A stretch of 64,000 bases of DNA from Oscillospiraceae bacterium (GTDB taxonomy: Bacteria > Bacillota > Clostridia > Oscillospirales > Ruminococcaceae), in contig CP107208.1 in the NCBI GenBank assembly GCA_025758045.1, positions 930,001 through 994,000 of the forward strand, written 5' to 3'. This document shows, one piece after another, positions 1 to 8,133 of the stretch. The position numbers and the translations under genes were made by a program. The stretch's first letter is position 1, and each line of letters begins with the position of its first letter. Below the pieces are notes generated by a model. That model was not told where the DNA came from, did not search any database, and saw nothing but the letters and a program-made list of their open reading frames with translations.

Positions 1-46
1 TACCCGACCCGCCCCGTGGGAAAGCGCGAAACCAGGCCGGAATCCA

Positions 47-75
47 TTGAAACACCGCCCTTTTTATGCTATGAT
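47..75 (+). promoter_or_regulatory. sigma-70-type promoter for nnrE/XRE pair
   Basis: TTGAAA at 47-52 and TATGAT at 70-75 are separated by 17 bases, 31 bases before the start codon at 106. A ribosome site (GGGAGG) follows at about 94. It most likely drives the epimerase and the XRE gene behind it. Confidence 0.6.
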
Positions 76-105
76 ACAGGTACGACCCAAAAGGGAGGCA
101 TCACC

Positions 106-759
106 ATGACCCATACGACCGTGACCGCCGCCGAAATGAAGGCGCTGGAAAAAGCCGCTAACGACAACGGCCTTTTGTACATACAGATGATGGAAAACGC
201 CGGCCGCGCCGCCTTTGCCCAGCTGCGCCGCCGCTTGCCCGGCCCCGCCCGGCTGCTGGTGGCGGCGGGCAGGGGCAACAATGGCGGGGACGGCTTCGTC
301 ATGGCCCGGGTGGCCGCCAAACAGGGCTGGCAGGTGCAGGTGCTGCTGGCTGAGGGCGAGCCGAAAACGCCCGATGCTATCACTAATTTTGGATCATTAC
401 GCGATCTGCCCGTAGAAATTCTGCACGATGCGGCATCTGCCGCCCCGGCGGATGCGGTGGTGGATGCGCTGTACGGCACGGGCTTCCATGGCACTTTGCG
501 CCCGGCGGGCCGCACAGCCTGCGATTTAATGAATCGGCAGCACCAAAACGGTGCACTGCTGCTGGCGGTGGACCTGCCCAGCGGCATCAACGCCGATACC
601 GGCGCGGTAGCCGAGGGTGCCGTGCGTGCAGACCTGACCGTGACCTTCCACCGCGCCAAACCGCTGCATTACATGCCGGGATCTGCCCATTATTGCGGCG
701 AGGTGGTGGTGGCGGACATCGGCATCGGCGCTTACGCCGACGGCCAAAAAGAGGAGTAA
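106..759 (+). CDS. nnrE: NAD(P)H-hydrate epimerase (YjeF N-terminal domain)
   Basis: A 217-residue single-domain protein of the YjeF_N/AIBP family, which epimerises the damaged cofactors R-NADHX and R-NADPHX so that the partner dehydratase can repair them. The glycine-rich loop GRGNNGGDGF lies at about residues 55-65, followed by DALYGTGF and the family motif AVDLPSGINADTG at about 165-177. Length is normal for the stand-alone epimerase; the C-terminal kinase-like dehydratase domain found in fused forms is absent and no dehydratase gene is in the window. ATG at 106 is chosen over an upstream in-frame ATG at 16 because GGGAGG precedes it and homology starts there. The next gene begins 6 bases after the stop, so the two are probably co-transcribed. 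Confidence 0.88.
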   Translation: MTHTTVTAAEMKALEKAANDNGLLYIQMMENAGRAAFAQLRRRLPGPARLLVAAGRGNNGGDGFVMARVAAKQGWQVQVLLAEGEPKTPDAITNFGSLRDLPVEILHDAASAAPADAVVDALYGTGFHGTLRPAGRTACDLMNRQHQNGALLLAVDLPSGINADTGAVAEGAVRADLTVTFHRAKPLHYMPGSAHYCGEVVVADIGIGAYADGQKEE

Positions 760-765
760 AGCAAC

Positions 766-1278
766 ATGGGACGTTCATCCACGCGGGAAAACAAGACCCG
801 CTACCAGTTGGCCCGGGAGGAACTGGGCCTTTCCCGCGAGAAAGCCAGCGAACTGCTGGAGACCATCGCGCCCGAGCGCATCGAAAAAATCGAGAGCGAG
901 CGCAGCCTGCCCCGGCCGGACGAAGTGCTCATCATGGCGGAAAAGTATAAAACACCGTCGCTTTGCAACTATTTTTGCGCGCGGCAGTGCCCTATCGGCC
1001 AGCAGTACGTGCCCGAGATCCGCAGCAGTGAGCTTTCGGACATCGTGCTGAAAATGCTGGCCTCCCTCAACGCTATGGACCGCAAAAAGGAGCGGTTAAT
1101 TGAAATTGCCGCCGACGGCACCATCAGCAAGGATGAGATCGACGACTTTGTGCGCATCCAGAAAGAGCTGGAGCGCATCTCGGTCACGGTGGAAACGCTG
1201 CAGCTTTGGGTGGAAAAGATGCTGGCCAACGGCAGGATCGACACTGAGGCCTATAATAAGGAGTCGGAAGCGCCGTAA
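766..1278 (+). CDS. XRE-type helix-turn-helix regulator
   Basis: A 170-residue protein with an N-terminal XRE-like helix-turn-helix at about residues 11-60 (YQLAREELGLSREKASELL then an EKIESERSLP turn). A middle stretch with three cysteines (LCNYFCARQC) and a long, probably coiled helical C-terminal half (residues 85-165) follow. The function is unknown; the HTH says DNA binding, and the coiled part could serve for dimerisation. It sits 6 bases behind nnrE with its ribosome site (GAGGAG) inside the end of that gene, so the pair looks like one transcription unit. It is not a short phage-type Cro/CI repressor. Confidence 0.75.
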   Translation: MGRSSTRENKTRYQLAREELGLSREKASELLETIAPERIEKIESERSLPRPDEVLIMAEKYKTPSLCNYFCARQCPIGQQYVPEIRSSELSDIVLKMLASLNAMDRKKERLIEIAADGTISKDEIDDFVRIQKELERISVTVETLQLWVEKMLANGRIDTEAYNKESEAP

Positions 1279-1383
1279 TTTCTCTCCACAGGGAAAAATA
1301 GCGCCGTTATTTTGCTGATTTTATCCTGTTTGTGCAATAAATAAGCGTGTATAATCGTATTCACAACAAAGGAGTGAATACAT

Positions 1384-1608
1384 ATGATTTCGTTAGCTGC
1401 CTTATTTCTGTTCGGTTGGTTCTTCTTCAAAAGCGTGGGGCTGGCGTTCCGGGTAGCCTGGTGCGCCGCCAAGGTGGTCGCAGCTGTGCTGTTCATGGTG
1501 GCTCTGCCGCTGATGGTGGTGGGCCTGCTCATTGGGAGCATCATCAAGCTGGCGCTGCCGCTGCTGCTCATCGCCGCCGCATTCTATTTGCTGAAAAGCT
1601 GCGCATAA
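1384..1608 (+). CDS. small hydrophobic membrane protein
   Basis: A 74-residue, almost entirely hydrophobic protein with two or three predicted membrane helices (about residues 3-20, 28-48 and 50-70) and only a few lysines and arginines. ATG at 1384 has a good ribosome site (AAAGGAG at about 1368-1374), which supports translation. TATAAT at 1350-1355 could be its -10 box, though no good -35 is visible. No family recognised. It stands alone between the XRE gene and an inverted-repeat element. Confidence 0.6.
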   Translation: MISLAALFLFGWFFFKSVGLAFRVAWCAAKVVAAVLFMVALPLMVVGLLIGSIIKLALPLLLIAAAFYLLKSCA

Positions 1609-1677
1609 CCGCACAAAAGACACCGCTGTGTGGTCGTAAATGGCATACACGGCGGTATTTTTGCTTATACTGTATTA

Positions 1678-1851
1678 AGGCAACACCGCACAATTCCCGC
1701 CTGACGGCTTAAGCACCGCTCCGGCGGCTGCGGCACGGCATCTGCGTTGCCAAAATGCTCGATAATACACAAAGTATTATCTGCGCTTTTGGCTTAGCAG
1801 CTGCCGCACCTCGCTCGCCGTATCGGCACTTAGAATTATGCGGTATTGCCT
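1678..1851 (-). repeat. 174-bp inverted-repeat element, copy 1 (MITE-like)
   Basis: This segment begins AGGCAACACCGCACAATTC and ends in the near-perfect reverse complement of that sequence, giving terminal inverted repeats of about 19 bases with a few C/T differences. The same 174-bp unit recurs at 16015-16188 (opposite orientation) and, interrupted, at 19013-19298. TA flanks both ends, which could be a 2-base target duplication. The interior carries a perfect GATAATAC/GTATTATC hairpin around a 5-base loop and no coding capacity. It lies just past the stop of the PfkB gene and could act as its terminator. Confidence 0.85.
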
Positions 1852-1863
1852 TAAATTTTAGTT

Positions 1864-2796
1864 TTAGTCCACCACGGGGATGTTCAGCCCAAACTCCAGC
1901 GGGCGGAACCGGGGGCAGACATTCTCGGCCGTGCAGATGACCGAGGCCGCCAAACGGCTGCCGATCTCGCAGGCTTCCGGCAGTGTCTTGCCGTAGGTCA
2001 GGCCTATGACCGTACCGGCGAAGAAGGCGTCCCCCGCGCCGGTGGTGTCGATGACATCCACCTTTTTGGCGGGCACAACGCCGCTTTCGCCGTTGGATCG
2101 CGCATATACAGCGCCCTCGCCGCCCATGGTCACCACCATGCAGGGAATGTTGGCGCTGTGTACGTTAGCGGCCAGCGTGCGGCACATCTCCTCGGGGGCC
2201 ATGTGGTCGTACTCGTCGGAGAAGAGCAGCCCGGCCTCCTGCTGGTTGCAGACGAAGCAGTCGATCTCCTGCAAAAAGGCGCGGCGTTCCATGGCGATGC
2301 TCATGTTGGAGATGGCGGCGTAGACCTTTTTGTTGTACTTTTTGGCGCAGCGCAAAATCTGCTTGACGGTGTCCTTTTCCAGATCCAGTTCAAAGGCGAT
2401 GCCGTCGCAGTCGGCAAAAATTTCGTCGCCTTTTTCCTCCAGCAGCCTGGTCAGCGGGGTGGTGTCCGGCCGCTTGGAGATGGCGGCGCAGACGTCGCCG
2501 TCGTTGTCAAACACGGCCAGCCAGGTGCCCATGCCGTCGGGCACTTTCTCGATGTATTTGGTGTTCACCTTATGTTTGGCCAGCTTGTCGATAACGTCCT
2601 GGCCGGAGCCGGTGTCATCCACCAGGCTGACGAAAGTGGGGCGCAGCTCCACATTGGCAATATCCTCGGCCACATTGCGGCAGACGCCGCCGTGGACCTG
2701 CTCGACCCGGCCGGCGTTGCGCCCGCCCGGGATGTAGGTGGATAGCGGATAGCCTTTAATATCCACAAACACCGCACCGATGACTACGATACCCAT
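1864..2796 (-). CDS. PfkB-family sugar/nucleoside kinase
   Basis: A 310-residue ribokinase-fold kinase of the cytoplasm that phosphorylates a sugar or nucleoside with ATP. The N-terminal GGVCRNVAEDIANV motif is substrate-side signature 1 and resembles pseudouridine and ribokinase-like members. DTTGAGDAFFAG at about 250-261 is signature 2, with catalytic base Asp256 and the GAGD anion hole. I take ATG at 2796 (MGIVVIG) because AAAGGA precedes it; an upstream extension to 2862 is not conserved-looking. No pseudouridine glycosidase or ribose genes lie nearby, so the substrate is open. It is 71 bases downstream of the aminotransferase on the same strand and may share its promoter. Confidence 0.82.
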   Translation of the reverse strand: MGIVVIGAVFVDIKGYPLSTYIPGGRNAGRVEQVHGGVCRNVAEDIANVELRPTFVSLVDDTGSGQDVIDKLAKHKVNTKYIEKVPDGMGTWLAVFDNDGDVCAAISKRPDTTPLTRLLEEKGDEIFADCDGIAFELDLEKDTVKQILRCAKKYNKKVYAAISNMSIAMERRAFLQEIDCFVCNQQEAGLLFSDEYDHMAPEEMCRTLAANVHSANIPCMVVTMGGEGAVYARSNGESGVVPAKKVDVIDTTGAGDAFFAGTVIGLTYGKTLPEACEIGSRLAASVICTAENVCPRFRPLEFGLNIPVVD

Positions 2797-2867
2797 ACGA
2801 AAAAATCCTTTCCTATACCAAAAGATTGCCCATATTGTACCATGGTTCGGCAGGATGCGCAATTGTG

Positions 2868-4022
2868 TTACAACTTCTTCAACTTTTCCAGCCGATTCAG
2901 CGCTTCATGCAGCGTCTCATCCTTCTTCGCAAAATGGAAGCGGATCAAGTGGTTCACATCCTCGCGGAAGAAGCTGGAGCCGGGCACTGCGCCTACGCCC
3001 ACATCCCGGGCCAGCATCTCGCAGAATTCCAGGTCGCTCTTGTAGCCGTAGCGGGAAATGTCCATCAGCACGTAGTACGCGCCCTGGGGCGTGGTGTGTT
3101 CCAGCCCGATGGCATCCAGGCCCTGCACAAACAAATCCCGCTTGTGGGTGTAGGTTTTCAGCAGTTCATCGTAATAGTCCCGGCCAAAGCGCAGGCCGGG
3201 GATGACAGCCTCCTGCAGGGGCGCGGCGGCGCCTACGGTCAAAAAGTCGTGGACCTTTTTGATGCGGTCGGTGATCTCGGCCGGGGCGATGGTGTAGCCC
3301 AGCCGCCAGCCGGTGATGGAGTAGGTTTTGGACAGCGACGAGCAGGAGATCGTGCGCTCCCACATACCGGGCAGGCTGGCAAAGTAGGTGTGGGTGTAAG
3401 GTGCGTAGACGATATGCTCATACACTTCGTCGGTGATGACGTAGGCGTCGTACTTTTTGGCCAGGTCCGCGATGGTTTCCAGCTCAGCACGAGTGAACAC
3501 CTTGCCGCAGGGGTTGGACGGGTTGCACAGGATCAAAGCCTTGGGGTGCTGCTTGAAAGCAGCTTCCAGCTCGTCCACGTTAAAATCAAACGTGGGCGGG
3601 TGCAGCGGCACATAAATAGGCTCGGCCCCGGAAAGGATCGTGTCAGCACCGTAATTCTCGTAAAAAGGCGAAAACACGATGACCTTGTCGCCGGGGTTGG
3701 CCACCGCCATCATGGCGGCCATCATGGCCTCGGTGCTGCCACAGGTGGTCACGATCTCGCTGTTGGGGTCGATTTCACGGCCCATCAGGCGGCTTTGCTT
3801 TTCGGCCAGCGCCTCGCGGAAGTTCTGCGCGCCCCAGGTGATGGAATACTGGTGGAAATCCTCGTGGGCGACCTCGGCCAGGCGGTTCAAAATAGCCTGG
3901 GGCGGGTCAAAGTCCGGGAATCCCTGGGACAGGTTGACCGCGCCGTATTGGTTGGAGATGCGGGTCATCCGCCGGATGACCGAATCCGTAAAATGCGCTG
4001 TGCGCGTGGATAGTGGCTGCAT
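2868..4022 (-). CDS. class I/II PLP-dependent aminotransferase
   Basis: A 384-residue fold-type I aminotransferase of the aspartate/aromatic/methionine branch that moves an amino group from an amino acid to a 2-oxo acid. Seen: NPSNPCGK at about 167-174 with the cofactor-binding Asn, ITDEVYE near 196-202 with the Asp that pairs with the pyridine nitrogen, SLSKTYSITGWRLGY with Schiff-base Lys232, and a C-terminal LIRFHF carrying the carboxylate-binding Arg. Length is standard. The start at 4022 has GGAGGAG just upstream and a strong promoter at 4065-4093. The exact donor/acceptor pair cannot be told from sequence. Confidence 0.88.
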   Translation of the reverse strand: MQPLSTRTAHFTDSVIRRMTRISNQYGAVNLSQGFPDFDPPQAILNRLAEVAHEDFHQYSITWGAQNFREALAEKQSRLMGREIDPNSEIVTTCGSTEAMMAAMMAVANPGDKVIVFSPFYENYGADTILSGAEPIYVPLHPPTFDFNVDELEAAFKQHPKALILCNPSNPCGKVFTRAELETIADLAKKYDAYVITDEVYEHIVYAPYTHTYFASLPGMWERTISCSSLSKTYSITGWRLGYTIAPAEITDRIKKVHDFLTVGAAAPLQEAVIPGLRFGRDYYDELLKTYTHKRDLFVQGLDAIGLEHTTPQGAYYVLMDISRYGYKSDLEFCEMLARDVGVGAVPGSSFFREDVNHLIRFHFAKKDETLHEALNRLEKLKKL

Positions 4023-4064
4023 AGGCTGCTCCTCCCTCTATACTCTACAAAATATATACCCATT

Positions 4065-4093
4065 ATTATAGTAATCACGCGTCTTTATTGCAA
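4065..4093 (-). promoter_or_regulatory. promoter for aminotransferase and PfkB genes
   Basis: On the minus strand TTGCAA (4088-4093) and TATAAT (4065-4070) are 17 bases apart, some 43 bases ahead of the aminotransferase start. Confidence 0.6.
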
Positions 4094-4419
4094 CCTGCCC
4101 CTCATCAACACCCCCGGCGGCCCTGCAAAATGCTTTAAAGAAATTTTCTCTTCGTCGCTTCGTCGCTGTAAAGCGAAAGAAATTTTCGCAAGCCGCGGGA
4201 ATACGGCAATAAAAAGTTAAATATCTTACGATTTTTGGGCAATAATCCTCTCTTTGTTAACAAATTATCCAAATATGGTGTGAGTTTTTCGTCTTTTCGG
4301 CAATTTTAACAAAAGGGGTTTTCTTTTTTGTAAAAATGTGTTAACATATATTTAACAAAGTGGTCGGCTGGCGGAACCAGATCAGCCCCACTTAAATATT
4401 TTGGAGGAATGCTTTTATT
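4094..4419 (+). promoter_or_regulatory. regulatory leader of nagE with palindromes and a hairpin
   Basis: This 326-base AT-rich gap has no gene. It holds a direct repeat AAAGAAATTTTC (4137-4148 and 4176-4187), a perfect 12-base palindrome TTTGTTAACAAA (4253-4264), an inverted repeat TGTTAA/TTAACA with 7-base spacing (4339-4357), and a hairpin at 4358-4393 (AAGTGG.GGCTG pairing with CAGCCCCACTT) just before the ribosome site. The recurring TTAACA half-site suggests a repressor or activator operator for GlcNAc use; the hairpin could be an attenuator. No clean -35/-10 pair was found, so the promoter itself is unplaced. Confidence 0.45.
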
Positions 4420-5886
4420 ATGAAGTATCTGCAAAAGCTCGGCAAAGCGTTAATGCTTCCCGTAGCTGCGTTGCCCGTCTGTGGTATCCTGATGGGCATT
4501 GGTTACGCACTCGCTCCCGCCGTTATGGGCGCTGAGGGTGCTACCTCCGGTGCTGCGTACACCGTTGGTTTCCTGCTGATCAAGGCCGGTGGCGCTTTGA
4601 TCGACAACATGGCTTGGCTGTTCGCCATCGGCGCTGCTGTGGGTCTGTCTGATGACCACGACGGCACGGCCGGTCTGGCTGGCCTGGTCAGCTTCCTGAT
4701 GATGCAGCAGCTGCTCAGCCCCGGCGTTGTCGGCGCTGTCCGTACCCTGGAAGAAGGCTCTGTCGATTACATTGCTTTCAGCAAGATCGCCGGCAACTCC
4801 TTCATCGGTATCCTGGCCGCCATCATCGGTGCTGCCTGCTACAACAAGTTCAAGAACACCCAGCTGCCTGACTGGCTGGCGTTCTTCAGCGGCAAGCGCA
4901 GCGTTGCTATCGTAACTGCCGTTGTTTCCATCGTCGTTTCTGTCATTCTGCTGTTCGTCTGGCCTGTCATCTTCGGCGTTCTGGTTGCTCTGGGCAACGG
5001 CATTGCCAAGATGGGCGGCGTTGGCGCCGGCATCTATGCTTTCCTGAACCGTCTGCTGATCCCCACCGGCCTGCATCACGCCCTGAACAACGTGTTCTGG
5101 TTTGATACCATCGGCCTGGGCGACCTGAGCCACTACTGGGCTGGCGACACCTCCGCTGATGTGGGCTGGAGCCTCGGCATGTACATGTCCGGCTTCTTCC
5201 CCTGCATGATGTTCGGTATTGCCGGTGCTGCTCTGGCCATGGTCCAGACTGCTAAGAACAAGAAGGCTGCTATCGGCCTGGTCGTTTCCGCTGCTATCTG
5301 CGCATTCGTCTGCGGCGTTACCGAGCCCTTCGAGTTCGGCTTCATGTTCCTCTGCTTCCCCCTGTACATCGTCTACGCCGTTCTGTACGGCATCTTCACC
5401 ATCATCACCTACTACTCCGGCTTCCGCGCAGGCTTCTGCTTCTACGCCGGTGCTACTGACCTGGTCTTCTCCGCCAGCCTGCCCGCTGCCGCCAAGACTT
5501 GGATGATCATTCCTCTGGGCATTGCTGCCTTCGTCGTGTTCTATCTGGTGTTCCGCTTCGCCATCACCAAGTTCGACCTGAAGACCCCCGGCCGTGAGGA
5601 CGAGGACGAGGAAGCCGCTGAGGCCAACATCACCCTGGCCAACAACGACTACACTGCCATCGCCAAGGGCGTTCTGGCTGCTGTCGGCGGCAAGGGCAAC
5701 GTTGCCAACGTTGACTACTGCGCTACCCGCCTGCGCTTCGAAATCAAGGACCACACCGCCGTTGATGAGAAGGCTGTTAAGAAGGCTGGTGCCGCTGGTG
5801 TCATCCGTCCCAGCAAGACTGCCTGCCAGGTCGTTATCGGCCCCAAGGTTCAGTTTGTGTACGACGAACTGAAGAAAATGCTGTAA
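4420..5886 (+). CDS. nagE: PTS N-acetylglucosamine-type transporter, EIIC-EIIB
   Basis: A 488-residue membrane permease of the glucose/GlcNAc PTS superfamily that imports and phosphorylates its sugar. Residues 1-370 form the EIIC domain with about ten hydrophobic segments and the sugar-site stretch ITEPFEF-like (VTEPFEFGF) near 295. After an acidic linker (EDEDEEAAE) a C-terminal EIIB domain carries the phosphorylated Cys434 in CATRLRF. The EIIA domain of E. coli NagE is missing and must be supplied by another gene. Codon choice is strongly biased towards a few C/T-ending codons, suggesting high expression. nagB and nagA directly downstream give the GlcNAc assignment; glucose or glucosamine remains possible. 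Confidence 0.85.
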   Translation: MKYLQKLGKALMLPVAALPVCGILMGIGYALAPAVMGAEGATSGAAYTVGFLLIKAGGALIDNMAWLFAIGAAVGLSDDHDGTAGLAGLVSFLMMQQLLSPGVVGAVRTLEEGSVDYIAFSKIAGNSFIGILAAIIGAACYNKFKNTQLPDWLAFFSGKRSVAIVTAVVSIVVSVILLFVWPVIFGVLVALGNGIAKMGGVGAGIYAFLNRLLIPTGLHHALNNVFWFDTIGLGDLSHYWAGDTSADVGWSLGMYMSGFFPCMMFGIAGAALAMVQTAKNKKAAIGLVVSAAICAFVCGVTEPFEFGFMFLCFPLYIVYAVLYGIFTIITYYSGFRAGFCFYAGATDLVFSASLPAAAKTWMIIPLGIAAFVVFYLVFRFAITKFDLKTPGREDEDEEAAEANITLANNDYTAIAKGVLAAVGGKGNVANVDYCATRLRFEIKDHTAVDEKAVKKAGAAGVIRPSKTACQVVIGPKVQFVYDELKKML

Positions 5887-5956
5887 GCCTTGCGTGATCG
5901 CTTACGGTGCCCCTTGGTAAAGGTTCTGGTTCCCTTTATCTAAACCGCATATCTTC

Positions 5957-5995
5957 CGCCGGGGGCGGGCTGAACGCCTGCCCCCGGCGCTTTTT
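5957..5995 (+). terminator. intrinsic terminator after nagE
   Basis: A GC-only stem (CGCCGGGGGCGGGC with GCCTGCCCCCGGCG, loop TGAAC) is followed by TTTTT. It separates nagE from nagBA, which have their own promoter. Confidence 0.85.
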
Positions 5996-6080
5996 ATGAA
6001 ATGTTGCCTGGAGCTTGCACAAAATTGCTCGGATTTTGATATAAAATTCACATTTATCTGCTTTTTCTAAAACGGTATTG

Positions 6081-6089
6081 TGGTATAAT
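6081..6089 (+). promoter_or_regulatory. extended -10 promoter for nagBA
   Basis: TGGTATAAT is a perfect extended -10 (TGnTATAAT), about 60 bases ahead of nagB. The -35 position holds only a weak T-rich match, which is usual for extended -10 promoters. Confidence 0.55.
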
Positions 6090-6149
6090 ACAAGGTAAGG
6101 AGAAACGGCGGCCCCACCGGCCCGCCCCAATAATTAGGAGGAAATCTCT

Positions 6150-6878
6150 ATGAAAATCATCCGCGCGAAAGACTACTATGACATGTCCCGCAAGGCTGCC
6201 AACATCATCTCGGCTCAGGTCATCATGAAACCCAACTGCGTGCTGGGCCTGGCCACCGGCGGTACCCCCGTGGGTACCTATAAACAGCTGGTCGAGTGGT
6301 ACAACAAGGGCGACCTGGACTTTTCCGAGGTCACCAGCGTCAACCTGGACGAGTACCGCGGCCTGCCCAAGGAGCATCCCGAAAGCTACTGGAGCTTCAT
6401 GCACCGCAACCTGTTCGACCTGGTCAACATCCGCACCGAAGCCATCAACCTGCCCAACGGTACCAACATGGATGCCGAGGGCGAGTGCGCCCGCTATGAC
6501 GCTGTCATCAAGAGCGTCGGCGGCGTCGACCTGCAGCTGCTGGGCATCGGCCACGACGGCCACATCGGTTTCAACGAGCCGGGCGAGGCCTTCGAGCTGG
6601 GCACCCACTGCGTCGACCTGAAGCCCGAGACCATCGAGGCCAACAAGCGCTTCTTTGACGGCAACGAGGACCTGGTCCCCAAACAGGCCTACACCATGGG
6701 CATCAAGACCATCATGCAGGCCCGCAAGGTGCTGATGGTCGTCAACGGCAAGGGCAAGGCTGAAATCGTGAAGAAAGCCTTCTTCGGCCCTGTCACTCCC
6801 GAAGTGCCCGCCAGCATCCTGCAGATGCACCCCGACTTTATCCTGGTCGGCGATGAGGAAGCATTCAGCCTGATCTGA
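6150..6878 (+). CDS. nagB: glucosamine-6-phosphate deaminase
   Basis: A 242-residue cytosolic enzyme that turns glucosamine-6-phosphate into fructose-6-phosphate and ammonia. ATGGTP at about 35-40 is the phosphate loop, NLDEYRG holds catalytic Asp67, and GIGHDGHIGFNEP near 130-142 holds the active-site Asp and His of the ring-opening pair. Length matches the short, non-allosteric Firmicutes type; the C-terminal allosteric extension of the E. coli enzyme is absent. The start has AGGAGG ten bases ahead. nagA starts 19 bases after the stop, so both are made from one message. Confidence 0.93.
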   Translation: MKIIRAKDYYDMSRKAANIISAQVIMKPNCVLGLATGGTPVGTYKQLVEWYNKGDLDFSEVTSVNLDEYRGLPKEHPESYWSFMHRNLFDLVNIRTEAINLPNGTNMDAEGECARYDAVIKSVGGVDLQLLGIGHDGHIGFNEPGEAFELGTHCVDLKPETIEANKRFFDGNEDLVPKQAYTMGIKTIMQARKVLMVVNGKGKAEIVKKAFFGPVTPEVPASILQMHPDFILVGDEEAFSLI

Positions 6879-6897
6879 TGGCAGGAGGTTTTCCGCT

Positions 6898-8022
6898 ATG
6901 ATTATCAAAAATGCCAAAGTTTTTACGGATGGCTGCCGTTTTGTGGAAAAAGACCTGGTGATCCGCGATGGCCGCATCGTCTTCGGTGCCGCCCCGCAGG
7001 AGAACGAGGAAGTGCTGGACGCCAAGGGCAGCTACGCCCTGCCCGGCCTTGTGGATATCCACTTCCACGGTGCTGTCGGCCATGACTTCTGCGATGCCGA
7101 CGAAGCAGGTCTGCAGGCCATTGCCGATTTCGAGGCCAGCAAAGGTGTGCTGGCCATCTGCCCCGCCACGATGACCTTCAGCGAAGAGATCCTGAACGGC
7201 ATCATGGATGTGGCTGCGGCCCATAAAAATGAGCACGGCGCGGATCTGGTCGGCATCAACATGGAAGGTCCCTACATCAGCCCCAAAAAGGTGGGCGCCC
7301 AGAACCCCAAGTACGTGATGGCCGCCAACGCCGATATGTTCCGCCGACTGCAGGCCCGCAGCGGTGGGCTGATCAAGCTGGTGGACGTCGCCCCCGAGGA
7401 GCCGGGCAACATGGACTTCATCAAGGAATGTCACGATGAGGTGCGTATTTCCATTGCCCACACCTGCACCGACTATGACACCGCCAAAGAAGCCTTTGCC
7501 GCCGGTGCCACCCACATGACCCACCTGTACAACGCCATGCCGGGCATCACCCACCGCGCCCCCGGCCCCATTATCGCCGCGCTGGAGGAGGGTGCCGAGG
7601 TCGAGCTGATCACCGACAACGTGCACATCCACCCCGCCGTGGTGCGCTTTACCTTCAACACCTTCGGCGACGACCACGTGATTCTGATCGCTGATAGCAT
7701 GATGGCCTGCGGTCTGCCCGACGGCCAGTACAGCCTGGGTGGTCAGGCCGTCACCGTGCACGGCCGCCGCGCCACCCTGACCGAGCAGGAGGGCACCATC
7801 GCCGGCAGCGCCACCTGCCTGTTTGACTGCATGAAGCGTGCGGTGCAGGAGATGGGCGTGCCGCTGGAAAGCGCCGTCCGCGCCGCCACCCTCAACCCCG
7901 CCCGCAGCATCGGTGTCGATGCCGACTATGGCAGCCTGGAAGCAGGCCGCTGGGGCAACGTGGTACTGGTGGACGACCAGCTGAACATCCAGACCGTGGT
8001 GCGCCACGGCCAGATTCTGTAA
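6898..8022 (+). CDS. nagA: N-acetylglucosamine-6-phosphate deacetylase
   Basis: A 374-residue amidohydrolase that removes acetate from GlcNAc-6-phosphate, the step before NagB. Seen are the metal-site HFHG motif near residue 57, the MEGPYISPKKVGAQNP block, HTCTDYD and ATHMTHLYNAM carrying the metal-binding histidines, and LIADSMMACG with the catalytic Asp. Length is normal. GCAGGAGG lies ahead of the ATG. With nagE and nagB it completes uptake and catabolism of host-glycan or peptidoglycan GlcNAc to glycolysis. Confidence 0.93.
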   Translation: MIIKNAKVFTDGCRFVEKDLVIRDGRIVFGAAPQENEEVLDAKGSYALPGLVDIHFHGAVGHDFCDADEAGLQAIADFEASKGVLAICPATMTFSEEILNGIMDVAAAHKNEHGADLVGINMEGPYISPKKVGAQNPKYVMAANADMFRRLQARSGGLIKLVDVAPEEPGNMDFIKECHDEVRISIAHTCTDYDTAKEAFAAGATHMTHLYNAMPGITHRAPGPIIAALEEGAEVELITDNVHIHPAVVRFTFNTFGDDHVILIADSMMACGLPDGQYSLGGQAVTVHGRRATLTEQEGTIAGSATCLFDCMKRAVQEMGVPLESAVRAATLNPARSIGVDADYGSLEAGRWGNVVLVDDQLNIQTVVRHGQIL

Positions 8023-8045
8023 CCGCTGTAAAAGCCGCAAAAAAT

Positions 8046-8082
8046 AAACCGGGACGTTTTGCCGCGTCCCGGTTTTCTTTTT
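8046..8082 (+). terminator. intrinsic terminator after nagA
   Basis: AACCGGGACG pairs with CGTCCCGGTT and is followed by a T-rich tract (TTTTCTTTTT). Confidence 0.85.
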
Positions 8083-8133
8083 GCGCACCGTATGCTACAA
8101 TGGGGGGCAACAAGCAAGAAGGAGTGTGCCCCT

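Noticed and set aside
4450..5754. Long open frame on the minus strand opposite nagE
   Set aside because: Shadow of a highly codon-biased GC-rich gene; composition is Gln/Glu/Asp/His-rich low complexity with no recognisable domain.
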